A stretch of 64,000 nt of DNA from Halomonas alkalicola (GCF_030704205.1 NZ_CP131913.1:2914001-2978000); one strand, 5' to 3'. Shown: positions 50,153 to 60,206, counted from the stretch's first letter. Numbers and translations: made by a program. The notes: generated from the letters alone by a model not told the origin.

Positions 50153-51895
50153 TCAGGTGGCAGCGCCCACCGCCACCGGGGCGGCGCCGCGCTTGATCGC
50201 CGCATAACCCAGGCCGGTGATCAGCGAGCCGATCACGATGGCCGCCAGGTAGAGCAGTACCGGGGTGATGGCGTTGGGGATCAGCAGCACGAAGATGCCG
50301 CCGTGGGGGGCCATCAGCTGGGCGCCGACCCACATGGAGAGGGCGCCGGTGACCGCGCCGCCAGCGATGCAGGCGGGGATCACCCGCAGCGGGTCCTTGG
50401 CGGCGAAGGGAATCGCCCCCTCGCTGATGAAACACAGCCCCAGCACGAAGGAGGCCTTGCCCGCCTCGCGCTCCGGCTCGGAGAACTTGTTCCGGGCCAC
50501 GAAGCTCGCGACGCCCATGCCGATGGCCGGCACCATGCCGGCGGCCATGATCGCCGCCATGGGGGCGTAGGTCTGGGAGGCCAGCAGGCCGACGCCGAAG
50601 GTGTAGGCGGCCTTGTTGACCGGCCCACCCAGGTCGAAGCACATCATGGCGCCGAGCAGGATGCCCAGCAGTACGGCGTTGGTGGCGTCCATGCCGGCCA
50701 GGAAGCTGGTCAGGCCGGCCATGATGGCCGCCACCGGCTCGCCGATCACGTAGATCATGGTCAGGCCGGTGACCAGGCTTGCCACCAGCGGGATGATCAG
50801 GATCGGCTTGAGCGACTCGACGCTGGCCGGCAGCTTGACGTGGCGCGCCACCGCCAGGGCCACATAGCCGGCCAGGAAGCCGGCGAGGATGCCGCCGAGG
50901 AAGCCCGCCTCGATGTTGGCCGCCAGCATCCCGCCGATCATGCCCGGAGCGATGCCGGGACGGTCGGCGATGGAGTAGGCGATATAGCCGGCCAGCACCG
51001 GGATCATCAGGGCGAAGGCGGTGCCGCCGCCGATCTGCATCAGCGCCGCGGCCAGCGTGCCCTCCTGCTCGAAGGCGTCGATGCCGAACACGAAGGAGAG
51101 CGCGATCAAGAGTCCCCCGGCCACCACCATCGGCAGCATGAAGGAGACCCCGGTGAGCAGGTGCTTGTAGACCCCCTTCTCCTTGACGCCCTTCGGCGCC
51201 TCGCCCTTGGCGGAGGCGTCTGCGCTCTCCACCGCGGCATCGGCCAGGGCCGCCTCGATGGTGGTCTGGGCCTTCTTCAGGGCGTTGCCGGTGGAGGTGC
51301 GGTAAAGGCGCTTGCCGGCGAAGCGGGTGGGGTCCACCTCGATATCGCAGGCCAGGATCACCAGGTCGGCGGCGGCGATCTCCTCCTCGGTAAGCTTGTC
51401 CTGGGCCCCCACCGAGCCCTGGGTCTCCACGCGGATCTCGTGGCCGAGCGCCTTGCCGGCCTCGGACAGGGCCTCTGCCGCCATGAAGGTATGCGCCACC
51501 CCGGTGGGGCAGGCGGTCACCGCCACGATCCGGGCGCCGCCCGGGGCGGCGGCCGGGACCTCGGTTTCGGCCTCCTGCGGTGGGGTGAAGGGGGCCGCCT
51601 CGCGCTCGGCGCGGGCCAGGAAGGCCGCCGGGTCGGGCAGCGCCTGGTCGATGGCGGCCTGGAACAGCGGCTTGCCGGCGAAGCGCTGGGGAGCCGGGAC
51701 CCGCTCGGCGGCGACGATCACCAGATCGGCGGCGGCGATGGTCTCGGCGGAGAGCGGTGCCGGGGGCGCCAGCTCGCCGTGCATCTCGACGCTGGGCGAC
51801 CAGCCCAGGCGCCTGGCGGCCTGTTCCAAGCGACGGGCGGCAAGGAAGGTGGTGGCCATGCCGCTGGGGCAGGCGGTGACGATAAGGACGTTCAT
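50153..51895 (-). CDS. fruA: PTS fructose transporter subunit IIB'IIBC
   Basis: A 580-residue fructose PTS permease. It has a degenerate IIB' domain (about 1-95, MNVLIVTACPSGMATTFLAA), an Ala/Pro-rich linker, a IIB domain (about 115-220) with the phosphorylated Cys in IVAVTACPTGVAHTFMAAEAL, and a membrane IIC domain (about 235-575, with HLLTGVSFMLPMVVAGGLLI). It brings fructose into the cell as fructose-1-phosphate. It overlaps the fruK stop by 4 bases (ATGA) and is the last gene of fruB-fruK-fruA. Confidence 0.95.
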   Translation of the reverse strand: MNVLIVTACPSGMATTFLAARRLEQAARRLGWSPSVEMHGELAPPAPLSAETIAAADLVIVAAERVPAPQRFAGKPLFQAAIDQALPDPAAFLARAEREAAPFTPPQEAETEVPAAAPGGARIVAVTACPTGVAHTFMAAEALSEAGKALGHEIRVETQGSVGAQDKLTEEEIAAADLVILACDIEVDPTRFAGKRLYRTSTGNALKKAQTTIEAALADAAVESADASAKGEAPKGVKEKGVYKHLLTGVSFMLPMVVAGGLLIALSFVFGIDAFEQEGTLAAALMQIGGGTAFALMIPVLAGYIAYSIADRPGIAPGMIGGMLAANIEAGFLGGILAGFLAGYVALAVARHVKLPASVESLKPILIIPLVASLVTGLTMIYVIGEPVAAIMAGLTSFLAGMDATNAVLLGILLGAMMCFDLGGPVNKAAYTFGVGLLASQTYAPMAAIMAAGMVPAIGMGVASFVARNKFSEPEREAGKASFVLGLCFISEGAIPFAAKDPLRVIPACIAGGAVTGALSMWVGAQLMAPHGGIFVLLIPNAITPVLLYLAAIVIGSLITGLGYAAIKRGAAPVAVGAAT

Positions 51896-52872
51896 GCGAT
51901 GGCTCCCCCCGCGCTGGCATCGACATCGTTGAGGCGACGCACGCGGGTCTGTTGTTGGAGGTGGGGGAAGTCGGAGGCGCGGGGGTTGCCCACGCCCAGG
52001 TGGCGGACGGACTCGGCGGAGAGCGCGGTGGCCAGGCGCAGGGTCTGCTCCGGGGTGTGGCCCTCGATCACGCCGTGGAGCAGGGCGGCGAGCAGGGTAT
52101 CGCCGGCGCCCACGGTGCTGGCCACCTCGAGCTGTGGCGGCACCGCCTGCCAGGCGCCGCGGCCGCTGACCCACAGCACCCCGGCGGGGCCCGCCGAGAT
52201 CAGCGCCTCCTCGACGCCGACCGCATAGAGCCGGAGCGCCGCCTTGAGGCGCGCCTCGAAGCCCTCCAGGGAGTGGCCGGCCCAGTCGGCCAGTTCATGC
52301 TCGTTGGGCTTGACCGCGGTGGGACGGGCCTCGATGGCCTGGCCGAGCGCCTCGCCGCTGGTGTCCACCCAGACCGGCAGGCCGTCGGCGCGCAGGTGGG
52401 CGATCAGCTCGGCGAGCCCCGCAGGAGAGAGGCCGGGGGGCAGGCTGCCGGCGATCACCACCGCCGCGGGGCGACGCTCGGGGTTGGCGAGGCGGGCGTC
52501 GAGCCAGGCCAGCAGCCGCTGCCAGGCTCCCTGGTCGATGGTGGCACCGGGGCCGTTGATATCGGTGACCCGCCCGTCGGCCTCGGCGAGCTTGGCGTTG
52601 ATGCGGGTCTCGCCGGGCACGCGCAGGAAGGCGTCTTCCACGCCGAGTGCCTCGAAGGCGCGCAGGAAGGGGCCGTCGTTGTCGGCGCCGAGAAAGCCCG
52701 ACACCGTGACCTCGTGGCCGAGGGCGACCAGCACCCGGGCCACGTTGACCCCCTTGCCGGCGGCCTCGAGATGGGTCTCCCGGGTGCGGTTGACCTCCCC
52801 GGGGACGAGCCGCTCGAGGCCGATCGACAGATCCAGGGCGGGGTTGAGGGTGAGGGTGAGGATCCGGGCCAT
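51892..52872 (-). CDS. fruK: 1-phosphofructokinase
   Basis: A 326-residue PfkB-family sugar kinase. Seen are TLNPALDLSIGLERLVPGEV at the start, the LEAAGKGVNVARVLVALGHEV signature, and the C-terminal VASTVGAGDTLLAALLHG, whose Asp is the catalytic base. It phosphorylates fructose-1-phosphate to fructose-1,6-bisphosphate. Its start overlaps the fruB stop (TGATG), and its stop overlaps fruA, so the three fru genes are translationally coupled. Confidence 0.94.
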   Translation of the reverse strand: MARILTLTLNPALDLSIGLERLVPGEVNRTRETHLEAAGKGVNVARVLVALGHEVTVSGFLGADNDGPFLRAFEALGVEDAFLRVPGETRINAKLAEADGRVTDINGPGATIDQGAWQRLLAWLDARLANPERRPAAVVIAGSLPPGLSPAGLAELIAHLRADGLPVWVDTSGEALGQAIEARPTAVKPNEHELADWAGHSLEGFEARLKAALRLYAVGVEEALISAGPAGVLWVSGRGAWQAVPPQLEVASTVGAGDTLLAALLHGVIEGHTPEQTLRLATALSAESVRHLGVGNPRASDFPHLQQQTRVRRLNDVDASAGGAIA

Positions 52873-55824
52873 CAGCGCACCTCCAGGGCGTCACGCACCG
52901 CCTCGGCGGTGGGTTGGGCGAGTGCCAGCGTGGCCTGGGCACGGGCCTCTTCGAGGTCGAACTCGCGCAGCCGCGCCTTGACCAGCGGCACCTGGCGGGC
53001 GCTCACGGAGAGTTCGTCGACGCCGAGGCCGACCAGTACCGGGACCGCCGTGGCGTCCGAGGCCAGCTCGCCGCACACCCCGACCCACTTGCCCTGGGCG
53101 TGGGCGGCCTGGACGGTCAGCTGGATCAGCCGCAGCACCGCCGGGTGCAGGCCATCGGACTGCGCGGAGAGCTCGGGGTGGCCGCGGTCGATGGCCAGGG
53201 CGTACTGGGTCAGGTCGTTGGTGCCCACCGAGAAGAAGTCCACCTCGGGGGCCAACGTCGGGGCCAGCAGCGCCGCGGAGGGGATCTCGATCATCACCCC
53301 GAGCTGGACGTCGGTGGCGCGCTCGGTCTCGGGGATCTCCTCAAGCAGGCGGTCGTAGATCGCCCTGGCCTGCCGGAACTCGCCGAGGTCCTTGACCATC
53401 GGCAGCATGATGCGCAGCGGGCGGGACTTTTTATCAACCCCAGCCGCGGGCGCCTTGACCCCAGCCGCAGGCGCTTGTTCCGATTCTGCCGCAGGCGCCG
53501 CGGCCATCAGCAGGGCACGCAGCTGGGTCTCCAGCACCTCGGGACGGGTCAGCGCCAGGCGGATACCGCGCAGGCCGAGGAAGGGGTTGTCCTCCCTGGG
53601 TACCGGCCAGTAGGGCAGCGGCTTGTCGCCGCCGACGTCCAGGGTGCGGGCCACCAGGGGGCGGCCGTCCAGGGCCTCGGTGGCCTCGCGGTACTCCTCG
53701 ACCTGGGTCATGAGGTCGGGCATCGCCGCATGGGCCATGAAGATGAATTCGGTGCGCAAGAGGCCCACCCCCTCGGCGCCACGCTCCACGGCGTCCTGTG
53801 CGTGAGCGGTGTTACCCAGGTTGGCGGCCACCTCGACGCGGTGGCCGTCGCGGGTCGCCGCGGGCTGGTGGCGGGCCTCCCAGGCCTCGGCCTCGCGGCG
53901 GCGCTGGTCGGCCAGGCGCTGTTCGGCACTGGCCAGGCGCTCCTCGGAAGGCGCGACGGTATAGCGGCCCCGGTCGCCATCGAGGATCAGCAGGGTGTCG
54001 TTGGCCATCGTCAGCACCCTGTCGCCTGCGCCCACCGCGGCGGGAATGCCCAGCGCTCGGGCCAGGATGGCGCTATGGGCGGTGGCGCCGCCGCGGGCGG
54101 TGAGCAGGCCGCGGACCCGGGCGGTGTCCAGGCGGGCCACGTCGGAGGGGCCCAGGTCGTCGGCTACCAGGATATAGGGGCTGTCCGGCGGCTCGGACAG
54201 CGCAACGTTGCAGAGGATGCCCAGCACCCGGCGACCCACATCGCGCAGATCGGCGGCGCGTTCGGCCAGTAGCCGGTCCGCGAGCATCTCCTGGGCGCGG
54301 GCGGCGGTCTCGATGGCATGCCACCAGGCGGCCTCGGCGGAGGCGCCCTCGGCGATGCCCTCGCGGGCGGCCTGGTGCAGCTCGGAGTCCTTGAGCATCT
54401 CCTCGTGCATGGAGAGGATCTGGGCCACCTCACCACCGCGGGCCTGGCGCACCAGGGCCTCGAGCTGGTCCTCACCCTCGAGCAGGGCGGCGTCCAGGCG
54501 ACGGTTCTCGGCGGCCGGGTCGCCGGCGCGCTCGGGGTACTCGAAACGTGGCAGGCGCAGCACGAAGGCCGGGGCGATGGCCAGGCCCGGGGAGGCGGCC
54601 ACCGCCGTCTGGGGCTCGTTCTCGACCAGCGGCTCGATAATGACTTCCGGCTCGGGCAGGTGATGCTCGCGGCCCTCGTCGAAGGGCGCGACCGCCTCGC
54701 CCAGGCCCTCGGTCACCGCCCGGCAGACGGCCGCCAGGGCACGCTCGGCGGCGTCGGCGGGGAGGTCGCTGCCGTCGATGGAGAAGAGCAGCGGCTGGCC
54801 GCGGCGGGCGCCGAGGCCGATCACCTTGGTCAGGCTGGTGGCCGAGACCGCCTGCCCGCTGCCGCAGGCCCTCGGCCAGGCGCACCCGGATCGACACGCC
54901 CTGAGCGCGGGCCACCTGGACCAGCTGCTTGGCCGGTCGGGCGTGGAGGCCGTGGGCATTGAGCACCCGCACCGTGGCGGTGATAGCGCTCGCCGTTTCG
55001 CCGGCCAGGCGGGCCAGCACGGTGGCGGCGTCGGCGCCGGCCAGGTCGCCGGCGCTGCCGCTCTCCAGCAGGGTGACGAGCCGCTCCAGCAGGCCGTGAT
55101 GGGCGTCGCCCTGGGCCGCCAGGCAGAAGACCCCGACAAGGCCAGCGTCCCCGATGTTGAGCGGGTGCGCCGGTGTCGCCAGCGCCAGGGCGGGCTGGGT
55201 CACCCCCAGGTCGCTTGCCACCAGCCACAGGCCCTGGCCCAGGGCGCGAGGCGCCTGGTCGGCCACGGTGGCGACGAAGGCGTTCTCCACGCAGCCGGCC
55301 TGGCGCAGCCGGGCGGCGGCGGCCAGCGCCAGCTCCTGGCTGTCCCGGGCGGGGAAGCCCAGGCAGAGGGTGTCGGCATCCAGGCGCGGCTCCACCACCG
55401 TCTTCGACAGCAGCCCGGCGATCTCGCCCCGGGAGTCGGCGGCGGCCAGCCGTTCGGAGATGCCCTCGCGGTCCAGCACATGGGTCAGCTGGCGCAGGAT
55501 CTCCAGGTGCTCGTCGCTCTGGGCGGCGATGGTCACCAGCACATGGACGCGATTGCCGTCGTGCCAGTCGATGCCCTGGGGAAACTGCAGCACCCGCACC
55601 CCGGTGGCACGGACGTGCTCGCGGCTCTCCGGGGTGCCGTGGGGGATGGCGATGGCATTGCCGAGGAAGGTGGAGGACTGGGCCTCGCGGGCGTGCAGGC
55701 CGTCGCGGTAGCCATCGGCCGTGAGGCCGGCCTGCAGCAGGGCCTCGGCGGCGTGGTCCAGCGCCGCCTGCCAGTCATCGGCATGGCAGTCGAGCAGGAT
55801 GTCGTCGGGTGTCAGAGTCAGCAT
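52872..55824 (-). pseudogene. fruB: Fructose PTS multiphosphoryl transfer protein IIA-HPr-EI, frameshifted in the HPr domain
   Basis: The product would be about 983 residues. IIA comes first (about 1-150, His in AIAIPHGTPESREHV). A middle domain follows, then HPr (about 285-370, with the phosphorylated His in LNAHGLHARPAKQLVQ). Enzyme I comes last, with GGATAHSAILARALGIPA carrying the active His, TLDVGGDKPLPYW, and FFSVGTNDLTQYALAIDRGH. Near 54850-54870 the reading frame changes within HPr: LAEG in one frame, GQAVSATSLTKVIGLGARRG in the next. The net change is +1, perhaps a 7-base insertion. EI also has an odd Ala/Pro insertion (APAAGVKAPAAGVDKKS). If real, the shift would stop phosphotransfer to FruA; if an error, the protein is intact. 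Confidence 0.88.
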
Positions 55825-55844
55825 CGGGAATGTCTCGAGGGTTA

Positions 55845-55858
55845 GTGAATCGAGTCAC
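55845..55858. promoter_or_regulatory. Candidate FruR/Cra operator 1
   Basis: GTGAATCGAGTCAC is a near-palindrome with the TGAATCG core known from Cra/FruR sites. It lies 21 bases upstream of the fruB start. Confidence 0.65.
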
Positions 55859-55871
55859 CATGCCAATAAGG

Positions 55872-55885
55872 CTGGATCGATTCAC
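55872..55885. promoter_or_regulatory. Candidate FruR/Cra operator 2
   Basis: CTGGATCGATTCAC differs from GTGAATCGATTCAC at two positions. It is centred 27 bp from operator 1 in the fruB-fruR divergent region. Confidence 0.6.
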
Positions 55886-55958
55886 TTGAGATGGCAAGGC
55901 GAACGGCCTACGACATTGGTCGCATCTCGGTGGGGCGCCAGGTCGGTAGCGGGTGGCG

Positions 55959-55972
55959 TAGAATCGTGTCAC
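55959..55972. promoter_or_regulatory. Weak FruR/Cra-like half-conserved site before fruR
   Basis: TAGAATCGTGTCAC keeps 10 of 14 positions of the motif and ends 20 bases before the fruR start; it could serve autoregulation. Confidence 0.35.
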
Positions 55973-55992
55973 CTCCATCACAAGGGAACGTC

Positions 55993-56994
55993 ATGACGCT
56001 CGCAGAAATCGCCCGCCTGGCCGGCGTCTCGCGCACCACGGCCAGCTATGTCATCAACGGCAAGGCCGAGGAACGGCGGATCAGCCCCCAGACCGTGGAG
56101 CGAGTGATGGCCGTGGTGCGCAAGCACCGTTACCGGGTCGATGCCCAGGCCGCGGCACTGCGGCGTGGCTCGAGTCGCACCCTGGGGCTGATCGTCCCGG
56201 ACCTGGAGAACACCAGCTATGCGCGCCTGGCCAAGCGGCTGGAGCGCGGCGCTCGGGAGCAGGGCTATCAGCTGCTGATCGTCGGCTCAGATGATCGGCC
56301 GGAGAGCGAGCGCGACCTGGCGCTGGCGCTGCGCGCCCAGCGCTGCGAAGTGTTGATCACCGCCAGCTGCCTGCCGCCAGACGATCCCTTCTACGCCGAG
56401 CTGATGGCCGATGGCCTGCCTGTCATCGCCGTGGATCGGGGCTTCGATCCCTCGCGCTTCGTCAGCGTGGTGAGCAACGACGGCGAGGCCGCCGAGCGGC
56501 TGACCCGTTCGGTGCTGGGCGAGGGAGTGAAACGGGTGGCCTGGCTGGATGCCGTGCCGGGGATCTCCATCACCCGGGAGCGCCGGGCGGGGTTCGAGCG
56601 GGCCCTGGCGGACAGCGAGGCCGAGGCAATCATCGCCAGCGGTGAGCGCTATGACCGCGACGAGGGGGCACGGCTGCTGCGCGAGCTGATCGACGCCCAC
56701 GGTCTGCCCGATGCCCTGGTCACGGCCTCCTATGCGCTGCTCGACGGCGTCTTCGACGTGCTGCTGGAGGAGGGCGGGCTGCCTCAGGGCCTGCGCCTGG
56801 CCACCTTCGGCGACAGCCGGCTGCTGGACTTCCTGCCGCAGCCGGTCAACTCGGCGGTGCAGGACCACGAGCGCATCGCTGCCACGGCCCTGCAGGCCGC
56901 CCTGGCCGCGGCCCGCGGCGACTATCGCCCGGGCGAGACGGTCATCGCCCGGCGGCTGCGCTGGCGGCGGCCGGATCGCCAGGCGGTGAGGTAG
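55993..56994 (+). CDS. fruR: LacI-family fructose regulator FruR (Cra-like)
   Basis: A 333-residue LacI-family regulator. The DNA-binding domain (about 1-60) starts MTLAEIARLAGVSRTTASYV and carries the INGKAEERRISPQTVERV segment and the RYRVDAQAAALRRGSSRTLG hinge typical of FruR/Cra. A sugar-binding domain follows. In pseudomonads FruR responds to fructose-1-phosphate and represses the fru operon. It is divergent from fruB, with two good operator-like sequences between them. AAGGGAACG precedes the ATG at 55993. Confidence 0.92.
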   Translation: MTLAEIARLAGVSRTTASYVINGKAEERRISPQTVERVMAVVRKHRYRVDAQAAALRRGSSRTLGLIVPDLENTSYARLAKRLERGAREQGYQLLIVGSDDRPESERDLALALRAQRCEVLITASCLPPDDPFYAELMADGLPVIAVDRGFDPSRFVSVVSNDGEAAERLTRSVLGEGVKRVAWLDAVPGISITRERRAGFERALADSEAEAIIASGERYDRDEGARLLRELIDAHGLPDALVTASYALLDGVFDVLLEEGGLPQGLRLATFGDSRLLDFLPQPVNSAVQDHERIAATALQAALAAARGDYRPGETVIARRLRWRRPDRQAVR

Positions 56995-57067
56995 GGGCTC
57001 GGCGCAGCCTATGGACTTTCAGCAGAGCAATTATCAAGCTGTGTGCAAATCAAGCACGAGGTAGCGC

Positions 57068-58786
57068 ATGAACAGCAAGGAGCAGCAGTTCCTCAAGGAG
57101 CTGGACGACAAGCTATGGAAGGCCGCCGACAAGCTGCGTGCCAGCCTGGATGCCGCCAACTACAAGCACGTGGTGCTGGGGCTGATCTTCCTGAAGTACG
57201 TCTCCGATGCCTTCGAGGAGCGCCAGCAGGAGCTGCTGGCGCTGTTCCGGCACGACAGCGACGACAACATCTATTACCTGCCCCGCGAGGATTTCGACAG
57301 CGACGCGGCGTATCTGCAGGCGCTCGGGGAAGAGCTGGAGCTGCTGGACTACTACCGCGAGGCCAACGTCTTCTGGGTGCCCAGGGCAGCGCGCTGGAGC
57401 ACCCTGAAGGAGAAGGCCGTGCTGCCAGTGGGCAGCGTGCTCTGGCAGGACGGTGTGGGTAATGACGTGAAGCTGCGTTCCGTCTCCTTACTGATCGATA
57501 ACGCCCTGGAGGAGATTGAGAAGAGCAACGCCAAGCTCAAGGGCATCCTCAACCGCATCAGCCAGTACCAGTTGGAGAACGACAAGCTGCTGGGCCTGAT
57601 CAACACCTTCTCGGATACCTCCTTCACCCGGCCTGTATTCGACGGCGAGCCGCTGAGCCTGCACAGCAAGGACATCCTCGGCCATGTGTACGAATACTTC
57701 CTCGGCCAGTTCGCCCTGGCCGAGGGCAAGCAGGGCGGGCAGTACTACACGCCCAAGAGCATCGTCACCCTGATCGTGGAGATGCTCGAACCCTACTCCG
57801 GCCGCGTATACGACCCGGCCATGGGCTCCGGCGGCTTCTTCGTCTCCAGCGACAGGTTCATCGAGGAGCACGCCAGGGAGCAGCACTACGACCCTGCCGA
57901 GCAGAAGAAGCACATCTCCGTGTACGGCCAGGAGTCCAACCCCACCACCTGGCGCCTGGCCGCCATGAACATGGCCATCCGGGGCATCGACTTCAACTTC
58001 GGGAAGAAGAACGCCGACACCTTCCTGGGTGACCAGCACCCGGACCTGCGCGCCGATTTCGTGATGGCCAACCCGCCCTTCAACATGAAGGACTGGTGGA
58101 GCGAATCCTTGGCGGACGATGCCCGCTGGAGGTACGGCACCCCGCCAAAGGGCAACGCCAACTTCGCCTGGATGCAGCACATGCTCCACCACCTGGCGCC
58201 CGCGGGCAGCATGGCCCTGCTGCTGGCCAACGGCTCCATGAGCTCCAATACCAACAACGAGGGCGAGATCCGCAAGCGCCTGGTGGAGGAGGACCTGGTG
58301 GAGTGCATGGTGGCCCTGCCCGGGCAGCTCTTCACCAATACCCAGATTCCCGCCTGCATCTGGCTGCTGACCAAGGACAAGAGCGGCGGCCTCTCGCCCA
58401 ACCAGGTGAGAAAGCGCGCCCGCCGCAATGAGTACCTGTTCATCGATGCCCGCCGCCTGGGCTACATGCGTGACCGGGTGCTGCGCGACTTCGCCTCCGA
58501 GGATATCGCCACCATCACCGACACCTTCCACGCCTGGCAGCGCGGCGAGGGCTATGAGGATGTCGCCGGTTTCTGCAAGGCCGCCAGCCTGGAGGAGATC
58601 AAGAAGCACGACTTCGTGTTGACCCCGGGACGCTATGTGGGCGCAGAAGAGCAGGAGGACGACGGCGAGCCCTTTGCCGAGAAGATGGTGCGGTTGACCG
58701 GGCAACTGCGGGAGCAGTTTGCGGAGAGTGATCGGCTAGAGGCCGAGATTAAGCGGAATCTTGGGGGGCTGGGGTATGACATCTAA
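57068..58786 (+). CDS. hsdM: Type I restriction-modification DNA methyltransferase subunit HsdM
   Basis: A 572-residue HsdM. The N-terminal domain (about 5-150) begins KELDDKLWKAADKLRASLD. The AdoMet-binding motif DPAMGSGGFF is at residues 249-258 and the N6-adenine catalytic motif NPPF at 335-338. QGGQYYTPKSIVTLIVEML precedes the AdoMet site. With HsdS it methylates adenine in a bipartite target; with HsdR it forms the restriction complex. It starts 73 bases after fruR, and its stop overlaps the hsdS start. Confidence 0.94.
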   Translation: MNSKEQQFLKELDDKLWKAADKLRASLDAANYKHVVLGLIFLKYVSDAFEERQQELLALFRHDSDDNIYYLPREDFDSDAAYLQALGEELELLDYYREANVFWVPRAARWSTLKEKAVLPVGSVLWQDGVGNDVKLRSVSLLIDNALEEIEKSNAKLKGILNRISQYQLENDKLLGLINTFSDTSFTRPVFDGEPLSLHSKDILGHVYEYFLGQFALAEGKQGGQYYTPKSIVTLIVEMLEPYSGRVYDPAMGSGGFFVSSDRFIEEHAREQHYDPAEQKKHISVYGQESNPTTWRLAAMNMAIRGIDFNFGKKNADTFLGDQHPDLRADFVMANPPFNMKDWWSESLADDARWRYGTPPKGNANFAWMQHMLHHLAPAGSMALLLANGSMSSNTNNEGEIRKRLVEEDLVECMVALPGQLFTNTQIPACIWLLTKDKSGGLSPNQVRKRARRNEYLFIDARRLGYMRDRVLRDFASEDIATITDTFHAWQRGEGYEDVAGFCKAASLEEIKKHDFVLTPGRYVGAEEQEDDGEPFAEKMVRLTGQLREQFAESDRLEAEIKRNLGGLGYDI

Positions 58787-60206
58787 GCCTTTTGGAGAAT
58801 TGCTAAGCATTCCGGTAAGGAATGGCCTCACAAAGCCCAAAAAAGTTAGAGGTCAGGGCTTTAAGATGGTCAACATGGGTGAGCTATTCAAGTACTCGCG
58901 GATAAACAATATTCTCATGGATAGAGTGCCCCTGACGCCAAAAGAGCAAGCTTCATCGCTGCTAGAGGCTGGGGATTTGTTATTTGCTAGACAGTCGCTC
59001 GTCCGAGAAGGAGCTGGGAAATGCTCAATTTTCTTGGGCGATTCGGAGCGTGTCTGCTTTGAGTCGCATCTTATTCGTTGTCGCCTAGAAAAAACTTCTC
59101 ATAACCCGCTTTTTTACTATTATTATTTCTCCAGCCCAGATGGCAAAGCCTTGATGGATACAATCATCGAGCAAGGCGCGGGTGCAGCAGGTATTCGTGG
59201 GTCAGACCTAGTTAACCTCATTATTCCAGAGTTTGCTCTTGCCTTCCAAAACAAAATAGCATCGATACTCGATGCCCTTGACTGTAAAATCCAACTCAAC
59301 CGCAAAATCAACCAAGATCTAGAGCAGATGGTCCAGGCCATTTTTAAAAGCTGGTTTGTCGATTTCGAGCCGGTCAAGGCCAAGGTCGCCGCACTGGAAG
59401 CCGGCGGCAGCGAGCAAGACACCCTGCTCGCCGCCATGCAGGCCATCTCCGGCAAGGACGAATTGGCGCTGACCCGGCTCAAGGCCGAACAGCCCGAGCA
59501 GTACACCAATCTTCGTGCCACCGCCGGGCTGTTCCCGTCGGAGCTGCAGGATAGTGAGCTGGGAGAGATTCCGGAGGGGTGGGCGGTCGAGTCTTTCTCA
59601 AAGATTGCTCGCCTGGATACGACGTCGGTGAAACCCGCCCAGGAGCCTGGAAAAATCTGGGAACATTATAGCATCCCAGCTTTCGATGAAGGTGCATTCC
59701 CAGCTTATGATTTCGGGTCGGAGATCAAAAGTAGCAAGTATAAGGTCCATCCTGCCGCTATCCTTTCATCCAAGTTGAATCCCCACTTTCCTCGCACATG
59801 GGTGCCGGATGTGCGAAATCACGACGGTGCTATCTGCTCCACAGAGTTTATGCAGTTTGTACCACTGAAACTTAAGCAAAGGGCTTTCATCGCTGGCATG
59901 GTCACCTCCGAGCCATTTCAAAGCGGAATGATGATGCGTGTGACGGGTTCGACTGGCAGCCGGCAAAGGGCCCAGCCAAAGCAGGTGGCCTCGATGGGCG
60001 TGGTACTACCTCCGGAGCCGTTGATGCTTGAATATTCAAACCGTATAGCGTCGATTTATGCGGTCATGGCCAGGAATATCAGACAGTCGCAGACTCTTTC
60101 CCAACTCCGCGACACCCTCCTCCCTAAGCTGCTTTCCGGCGAGTTGAGCATTTCGAACGCCGTTTTCGAGCCTGTTTCTCCGGATGTCGCCGATGCCACC
60201 GCCTGA
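58776..60206 (+). CDS. hsdS: Type I restriction-modification specificity subunit HsdS
   Basis: A 476-residue specificity protein. The first target-recognition domain covers about 5-170 and ends in a conserved helical spacer with LALAFQNKIASILDALDCKIQ and MVQAIFKSWFVDFEPVKAKV. The second domain covers about 255-430, and a second helical region near the C terminus contains SQTLSQLRDTLLPKLLSGEL. The two domains read a bipartite DNA sequence that cannot be predicted here. It overlaps hsdM by 11 bases. Both recognition domains are clearly more AT-rich than the spacer and the neighbouring genes, a usual mark of domain exchange. Confidence 0.92.
   Translation: MTSKPFGELLSIPVRNGLTKPKKVRGQGFKMVNMGELFKYSRINNILMDRVPLTPKEQASSLLEAGDLLFARQSLVREGAGKCSIFLGDSERVCFESHLIRCRLEKTSHNPLFYYYYFSSPDGKALMDTIIEQGAGAAGIRGSDLVNLIIPEFALAFQNKIASILDALDCKIQLNRKINQDLEQMVQAIFKSWFVDFEPVKAKVAALEAGGSEQDTLLAAMQAISGKDELALTRLKAEQPEQYTNLRATAGLFPSELQDSELGEIPEGWAVESFSKIARLDTTSVKPAQEPGKIWEHYSIPAFDEGAFPAYDFGSEIKSSKYKVHPAAILSSKLNPHFPRTWVPDVRNHDGAICSTEFMQFVPLKLKQRAFIAGMVTSEPFQSGMMMRVTGSTGSRQRAQPKQVASMGVVLPPEPLMLEYSNRIASIYAVMARNIRQSQTLSQLRDTLLPKLLSGELSISNAVFEPVSPDVADATA

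Noticed and set aside
57000..57067. Integration junction of a mobile island before hsdM
   Set aside because: No direct repeat, tRNA or integrase was seen at this end; the other end is outside the window, so transfer can only be suspected from the AT-rich parts of hsdS.
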